NCBI RefSeq assembly: GCF_035083965.1 | Contig: NC_089728.1 | Span: forward strand, 16,927,955-16,991,954 | Direction: 5' to 3' | Source of the DNA: Branchiostoma lanceolatum | Lineage: Eukaryota > Chordata > Leptocardii > Amphioxiformes > Branchiostomatidae | DNA length: 64,000 nt | In this document: one piece after another, positions 58,403 through 64,000 of the stretch | Position numbering within the stretch: position 1 is the stretch's first letter | Layout: each line of letters opens with the position of its first letter | Translations under genes and position numbers: made by a program | The notes under the pieces: generated by a model | Database searches by the model: none | Told to the model about the DNA's origin: nothing | The model's input: the letters and a program-made list of their open reading frames with translations, nothing else

Positions 58403-60195
58403 AGGCAACCTAAGCAATTTCAGGGGCGAAAAGTTGAAATATTCTGGGGAAAGCAATTCTGTTTGGTGAAATTGAAATTGACATTTACTTCCCCATATTA
58501 GCACATTTGCATCATTATTTCATACTTTGGGCCGTGTAAAAAAGAGCACAGAAACAAGCCACAAAAGAAGTATTTTATTCATTGATGCCACCCAAAAATT
58601 AGACCAGATTCCAGCCGTAACCGTTTTCTGTCGACAATAGACCTCTTTCCAGTTACGGCGGCCATTTTGAATTCCCAGAGGTCAGCTCGGGGTCATGCAC
58701 CAAAACGAGGCAGTCCCTGACTCAGATCCTACTATAACCCTGGGTAATGCCAGTTATACCATCTTCGGTTGTACATTTCGCCCCTCTAAGATGAAATAAT
58801 CTAATATATGTGCCTTTCATATGGAGAAAATATTGTTGTGGACATTTTGACTTATTTTTGGCTAAATTTTTATTCGTTTTCCACAGTTTTTTATGGGTAA
58901 CTTAAGGACAGTGTCTACATTTGTATATCCTCCTTAATATCTTTTTTACCGTAGGTTTAATACAAGACATGGAAAGACTAGCTGCAGACTGGCATCCTTG
59001 TGGGTAAAAAAATTAGAAGACAATTGGCAGTTGTTCCGACAATTTCTAGATGCCAGGATCCGTTCTGCAAACAAAGCTGTATGGGGTGATTGGGGTCCAA
59101 TGCAGAACTCAGTGCAGTGGGAAAGGTGGGGTACAGACTGGTTGCGTTTTCTATTATTGTATATTTCTATGTCAGTTTGCTCCAATGATAGTTTTGGTAG
59201 CATACACTTCCACAAGTTGAGTCCAGATAATTGTGGGCTGAAATTTAGCAGATCTATCCTGTGATTTTGATGATTTCTCAATGCTAAGATCGGCATGGCA
59301 AAGAAACGCTATACCCGTAAATGTTATCGCCAGTGGGACAGGGATCGACCCCAGTCCCTACGCATCTGTGATTTACCCCGCCTTCCCCACTGAGTTCTGC
59401 ATTGGACCGGACCGGTCGACCCCATAGAGCTTAGTGTGCAGACCGGATCTTGGTATCTAGAAATTGTCGTAACAACTGCCAATTGTCTTCTAATTTTTTA
59501 CCCACAATAATGCCAGTCTGCAGCTAGTCTTTTCAGGTCTTGTATTAATCCTACTACATGTAGTTAAGATATTAAGGAGGATACATGGTAGAGACTGTCC
59601 TTACGTTACCCATCAAAAACTGTGGAAAACGAATAAGAATTTAGCCAAAAATAAGTCAAAATGTCCACAACAATATTTTCTACATATGAAAGGCACATAT
59701 ATTAGATTATTTCATCTTAGAGGGGCGAAATGTACAACTAGAGATGGTATAACTGGCATTACCCAGGGTTATAGTAGGATCTGAGTCAGGGACTGCCTCG
59801 TTTTGGTGCATGACCCCGAGCTGACCCCTGGGAATTCAAAATGGCCGCCGTAACTGGAAAGAGGTCTATTGTCGGTAGCTTCCGTCCGCGTGACGTCACA
59901 ATGCCCGAGCACATTGAGCCATGACCATGTGATTACTTCTCCGGAAGCGTTCGGGACTTATCGGTCAGAATCGCGTATGTTCGGAAGATTTGAAATGACG
60001 GCTAGCCTTCAAGTCCTCAGATTTTCAATAAGTTCCCACCACACAACGATATCGCATTTTTGCTCCATGATGGTCGGTATGCAATGGGTTATGGGATAGT
60101 GTGATTTTAACTTACTATGGATAGAAATCACTGAAAAAAAAAATAATAATTTTGAAAATATGACTTTCAATGCCCTAATATTGCTTAGGTTGCCT
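58403..60195. mobile_element. 1.8-kb TTAA-flanked element with a giant internal inverted repeat (family G)
   Basis: The outer TIRs AGGCAACCTAAGCAAT are flanked by TTAA (58399-58402 and 60196-60199), as in piggyBac or Kolobok insertions (inference). Inside, 58634-59130 and 59385-59872 form arms of about 480 bp, diverged by only scattered substitutions and small indels, around ~250 bp. No transposase frame was seen; an 88-codon plus frame at 58998 belongs to an arm. Confidence 0.85.
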
Positions 60196-60884
60196 TTAAT
60201 CTTCATCAAAACGTCAATATTTTAAGTGCAAGTTTTAGTCCATTGATGACATCAATCTGTTTTGATTAGAACAAGCTATAGACTAAGGTTGATTCGTAAC
60301 TCTTTAGATGACGTATATGAATAATTGTTGTGAGCAATTCACTCATTCAAATAGCAATCAAATAAACACGTACATCATGTTTTGAATTGTAAACGAGCAA
60401 TTTTTAAAAAGTTTAAATCCCATAAGTAATCGCATTGTATTGTAAGGTAGTTTAATCACCTCACGCGGCGGACATGATAGAATGAAAATGAGACCAAAGA
60501 GGCAAAGAAAAAAAAGTAATGCACAGATTTAGTTTTTGCTCCCAAATCACATTAAGTTTTCAAATATGACATCCAATTATCAATGTGATAACTAGTGTAA
60601 TGCACAAAAAAAGCAATTTGAAGCCACGTTGACCGATCCCATAGTTCTGCCCTCCTCCGTCGAAACCTAGAAGTGCAAAATAAAAACATAGAAATGCAGA
60701 TATTTGAGGGGCATGCCGCCACTTCCTCATTGGTAGATTCTCTAATTAACAAGCGATCACTGGTTGAGCTGCTAATTGTGATGGACAGTTAGGACCGGTC
60801 TAATGTTTTGCCACAATGGCCTCGTTTTCGATTTCCTTCTATCATGTCCGCCGCGTGAGAAAGGTGTATACTTCCGCGCAGGCA

Positions 60885-61013
60885 TTCAGAACTTTAGCCT
60901 GAATTCAATCAAGCCTCCTGTGACCGCTCACCGCCCTGTAACCGCCTCACAACCCAAGAGGAGGAGGGGAGAGAAACCCCCCGGACAGCTGGAGTTTGCG
61001 TTATACAGACTAT
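60885..61013. mobile_element. Fragment of the family I element
   Basis: tttagcctgaattcaatcaa, ccgccctgtaaccgcctcac and 'ggggagagaaacccccc' then gtttgcgttatacagacta match both halves of 1239-2109 with the middle ~550 bp absent. It is an internally deleted copy. Confidence 0.75.
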
Positions 61014-61616
61014 CAGAACTTGTACACACATGTAAATACTTATGTACAACCAAAGTAAATGGACTCCACGTTTTAGGCTGCATGAGTCAGCCCCTGTTCT
61101 TGCGGGTCAGCTGGACAATTGAACTGCCATTTTCAGTTGAATACTGTCGTTGCCCCCGATAGATCTGCTTGACGATTTTTCCAAAAGAACAAAAACTGAA
61201 AGCGAAGTACTTCATTTAAATATCTATGCTTTATTTTCTGATAAAGTAACGTTAGTCTTAATTCAACTGTACAAGGTTGAATCATTTTTTTCTAATCAGA
61301 ATAGATATAGTCACACGCGCGTGGACATTGTATGAACTTTGACATAATGTACACCGGGGGACGGTACCGACTTCAAAGTTCCTTTGACCCGGAAGACGAC
61401 GTCATCGGTTAACCTGAAGAAGACCAGAGGACCGGTCAAGAATTCGATGAGTCTATTTTCTTGAGTTGGAAAGCAGTTGGATGCTGTTGTTTGTGTTGTC
61501 TTTTTGATGATAATTAATGAATGAAGACCTTTATTGTACATATATACCCACTGGGCTACGCACAGGTCACAAAAAGTGTAGTTTACAGATACAGATATTT
61601 TACACTACACGATGTA

Positions 61617-63957
61617 TCACCAGGTACTACTTGGTTTTCTGTTTGTCGGGATGAACAAAGTGGCGCAGGCCACTCCGTCCATGAACTCTGGAAGATCGGG
61701 ACATTTCACCCAGTTGTCATGTAGGCCATCGTACTGTTGTACACTCTTACTACACTTTCTCTTTAACCATGAGAAACCCCCAACCATGAAGATATGATGT
61801 TTCAAAACAGCCGCTCCAGCGTAACACTGCGGGAACGGCATCATCTTTACGTTAGTCCATTGGTCCGAGTCGGGGTCGTAACATTCGGTACGGTGCACGT
61901 GGATGAGCTGACCGTGTCCGTTGTAGTGGACGCCGCCGAAGACGAAGAGGCGGTCCCGTAGAGAGACCATCTGGTGGCCGTCGCGTGGCGCGTACATGGA
62001 AGCCCTCGCCGCCCACTCGTCCTCAGAAGGGTCGAAGACTAGGACGGTGTTTTCTACGCCCATAGACTCGGTACCTCCTCCACTGATGTACCTATGTGCA
62101 CAACAATGGTAAACAAACAATGATTAGGAAACTGACAACGCTGGCATTGTGCATGTAATTGTACCGGTATCAGGACAACTCGGCACCAAGACAACTCGGC
62201 ACCAGGACAACTCGGCACCAGGACAACTCGGCACCAGTTCAGTGAAATGTATATTTTCGGTCTAAATATCACCCCAAACCCTAGAATTAAACATTTTGAA
62301 GCAATGTATGCCAAAAGTGCTCAATAATTTCTGTCGGTATATGTCCTTGGCATCCTTGCGACAAATTTCAAGCCATTTGGTTGTAATTCCAGGGCACAGG
62401 AGACCTAAATATACACTTTTTGATCTAAAATGAAGAAAAAATTCAAACTAATAATTGTAAAGGCGTATATCGTTAGATTGCATAGTATGCCGAATTGTTT
62501 GACATTCATTCTGTGTAAAAAAAGATTAAGGTGTCGAATTGTCCTAGTGCCGAGTTGTCCTGCCTGGTGCCGAGTTGTCCTGCCTGGTGCCGAGTTGTCC
62601 TGGTGCCGAGTTGTCTTGGTGCCGAGTTGTCCGACATTCATTGTACCACCCGCGCCCAATTAAAAATAATGTTTTCCTGTATATGCATTTAAGTTCGCGG
62701 TGATTTAATTTCGCGGCAGGGAGAAAATGGAGTGTTCGCGGTCGTTTTTAGTTCTCGGTTGAAACATGGTGGTAGGTGGGTGGGTAGAAGACAAAAGAAA
62801 CATTTTCGCGGTGATTTTAAGTTCTTTGGTGAAGCGCTAAAGGTTGCCGCAAAAACCGCAAACCACCGTGCACTTAAATGTATTTATAGTATCTGATCGC
62901 GACTTTAATATAAGGTACGAATGGGAAGAATGTTTGAATATCGATTTAAGTGACATTTTACTCACAATTTTCCCCGAAGTTCGGCTCCTGCATGTCCGCT
63001 CCGAGGTTCGCCGAAGGCGGTGACGAAGGACCACTCGTTAGTTTCCGGATCGTACGACTCCACCGACGCCAGACGACCCTCGGGCCCGATGCCTCCGACG
63101 GCGAACAGGCGACCGTACACCGACGCCCCGAGGAAGAAGGACATCCGGGATTGATTCATACTTGCAATTTTGAACCACTTGTCATGCACCGGATCATACC
63201 TGTGAAATATTAATAAGAATTAATGCCAACATTATCATGGTTTCTTCGGACGAAAGTTAAGCATTATTGCGAACCAAAAGAAATGTTTGAAGATTGATCA
63301 TAAATTAAAACTCATATGAAAGAAATTTAAAAAAAAACTCGTTGTACGAAATGGTGAGCAGAAAAGGGAGAATTCATCAGGAGCAAAAAGAGTGACTCAA
63401 AGAGAAGGAAATGCAGAAAAAAGATATAAAAGAAAAGAATAAGTTAAGGAAGTTGTTAAGCGCTGAGCTCTGAGATTTCCTACCGCTCGCGTGCCAAATC
63501 ACGCACGCTCGCGCCAGAATGTGCTCTCGCGAGAGAAGATTCAAAATGGCGCTATTGTTTGTGAAAATGAGACTATTCTATTGGTAGCTCAGGGGCTGGG
63601 GATCACCAGAACCGACTGGAGGGTCTATGCCGAGAGCAGACCAGCCTGGCGAGCCCTATACATGTCTGCAGCCGCCATGCATCAGACACTGATGCCTGCG
63701 AACGATTGATTATTGGTAGCTCACCTTAAAACTGAGCTCTGCGGTTTCTTCTTGCCATTTCTCGGGCCTGGCCACCTGTCCTGTCCGCCTACCACGTACA
63801 GGAAGTTCCCCAGCACGGCCACGGAGTGATGGCTCCGCTTTCCGCTGAGTTCGGTCAGCTTGTTCCACTTGTTCGTCTTGGGGTCGTGACACAGGATGTC
63901 TTTGGACGCGTCTACCCCACCGTTGGACAGCATTCTGGTTCCACCTACCGTTGACAT
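61617..63957 (-). CDS. Kelch-repeat protein, C-terminal three exons (partial)
   Basis: Minus-strand exons: about 63957 (5' limit uncertain) to 63725, 63199-62966, and 62091-61617 with the stop at 61617. Junctions keep frame (SSVLR|YDPVHDKW and LRGK-L|YISGGG). Blades of a beta-propeller are visible: TVGGTRMLSNGG, LYVVGGQDRW, LFAVGGIGPEG, LYISGGGTESM, LFVFGGVHYNGHG, IFMVGGFSW. Each is followed by a YDP..D.W or FDPSEDEW strand, so about six repeats, a full propeller. In KLHL-type proteins this domain recruits substrates to CUL3 ligases, with BTB and BACK domains N-terminal. Those would be off the right edge, so membership in KLHL is inferred. The precise paralogue is not recognised. Confidence 0.85.
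62166..62639. mobile_element. Foldback-like element: TIRs made of tandem GGACAACTCGGCACC units
   Basis: The left arm (62171-62235) has four direct units of about 16 bp (caggacaactcggcac). The right arm (62531-62631) has five or six units in inverse orientation (gtgccgagttgtcct). A unique A/T-rich centre of ~300 bp has no transposase. ATTGTACC lies outside both ends (62158-62165 and 62640-62647), an apparent 8-bp TSD. It is in the kelch gene's last intron. Confidence 0.88.
62676..62892. mobile_element. Family D MITE, copy 6 (degenerate)
   Basis: ctgtatatgcatttaagttc at the left and cacttaaatgtatttatagt at the right; repeated ttcgcgg.gatttaa inside. It lies 74 bp from kelch exon 62966-63199, in the intron. 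Confidence 0.7.
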
Positions 63958-64000
63958 CAGCGTCGATGAAGATTAGACATCCATGCAGATAATGACATAT

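Noticed and set aside
58998-59296. 88- and 116-codon frames on opposite strands
   Set aside because: They lie in the arm and centre of the TTAA element's inverted repeat and have no protein features.

Overview
This is a piece of an intron-rich animal nuclear genome. Its genes have metazoan/chordate-type proteins, canonical GT-AG introns and animal-style regulatory signals, and most of the remaining DNA is short TIR elements (MITEs), tRNA-derived SINEs and CR1-like LINE remnants. Gene content, intron density and repeat style fit a cephalochordate (Branchiostoma, amphioxus) best. That is an inference from general knowledge, because no species-specific marker was tested.

Layout. (1) 1-3960, minus: the first four coding exons of an EIF2AK1/HRI-type eIF2alpha kinase, including a 29-bp microexon; the kinase domain must lie beyond the left edge. 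(2) 4339-43030, plus: a complete 22-exon NAE1 gene (537 aa), the regulatory half of the NEDD8-activating E1. It is head-to-head with the kinase across a 378-bp shared 5' region. (3) 11006-23337, minus: a complete secreted protein with two discoidin (F5/8 type C) domains, 8 exons and 369 aa, lying wholly inside the 17.5-kb intron 6 of NAE1. (4) 45498-46975, minus: UQCRFS1, the mitochondrial Rieske protein, 2 exons, 273 aa. (5) 47127-49575: a segmentally duplicated region with four arrays of short palindromes and a small ORF with promoter-like upstream sequence. (6) 49930-57831, plus: a UDP-glucuronosyltransferase whose four coding exons add up to exactly 532 codons plus stop, but exon 1 is split by a 2.57-kb CR1-like LINE flanked by an 8-bp target-site duplication. 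(7) 57853-60195: two DNA-transposon-derived elements, one with a giant inverted repeat flanked by TTAA. (8) 61617-63957, minus: the three C-terminal coding exons of a kelch-repeat protein whose N-terminus lies off the right edge.

The genes are not an operon or pathway. They are independent loci (stress translation control, neddylation, cell-surface adhesion, respiration, glucuronidation, probable ubiquitin-ligase adaptor). The links that may matter are architectural: a bidirectional promoter (EIF2AK1/NAE1), a nested gene (discoidin in NAE1) and TE activity that has broken one gene (UGT) and landed 5 nt from a splice site in another (discoidin exon 7). The TE layer is readable in unusual detail: several elements carry perfect TSDs of 3, 6 or 8 bp or TTAA, and there are at least three nested insertions.
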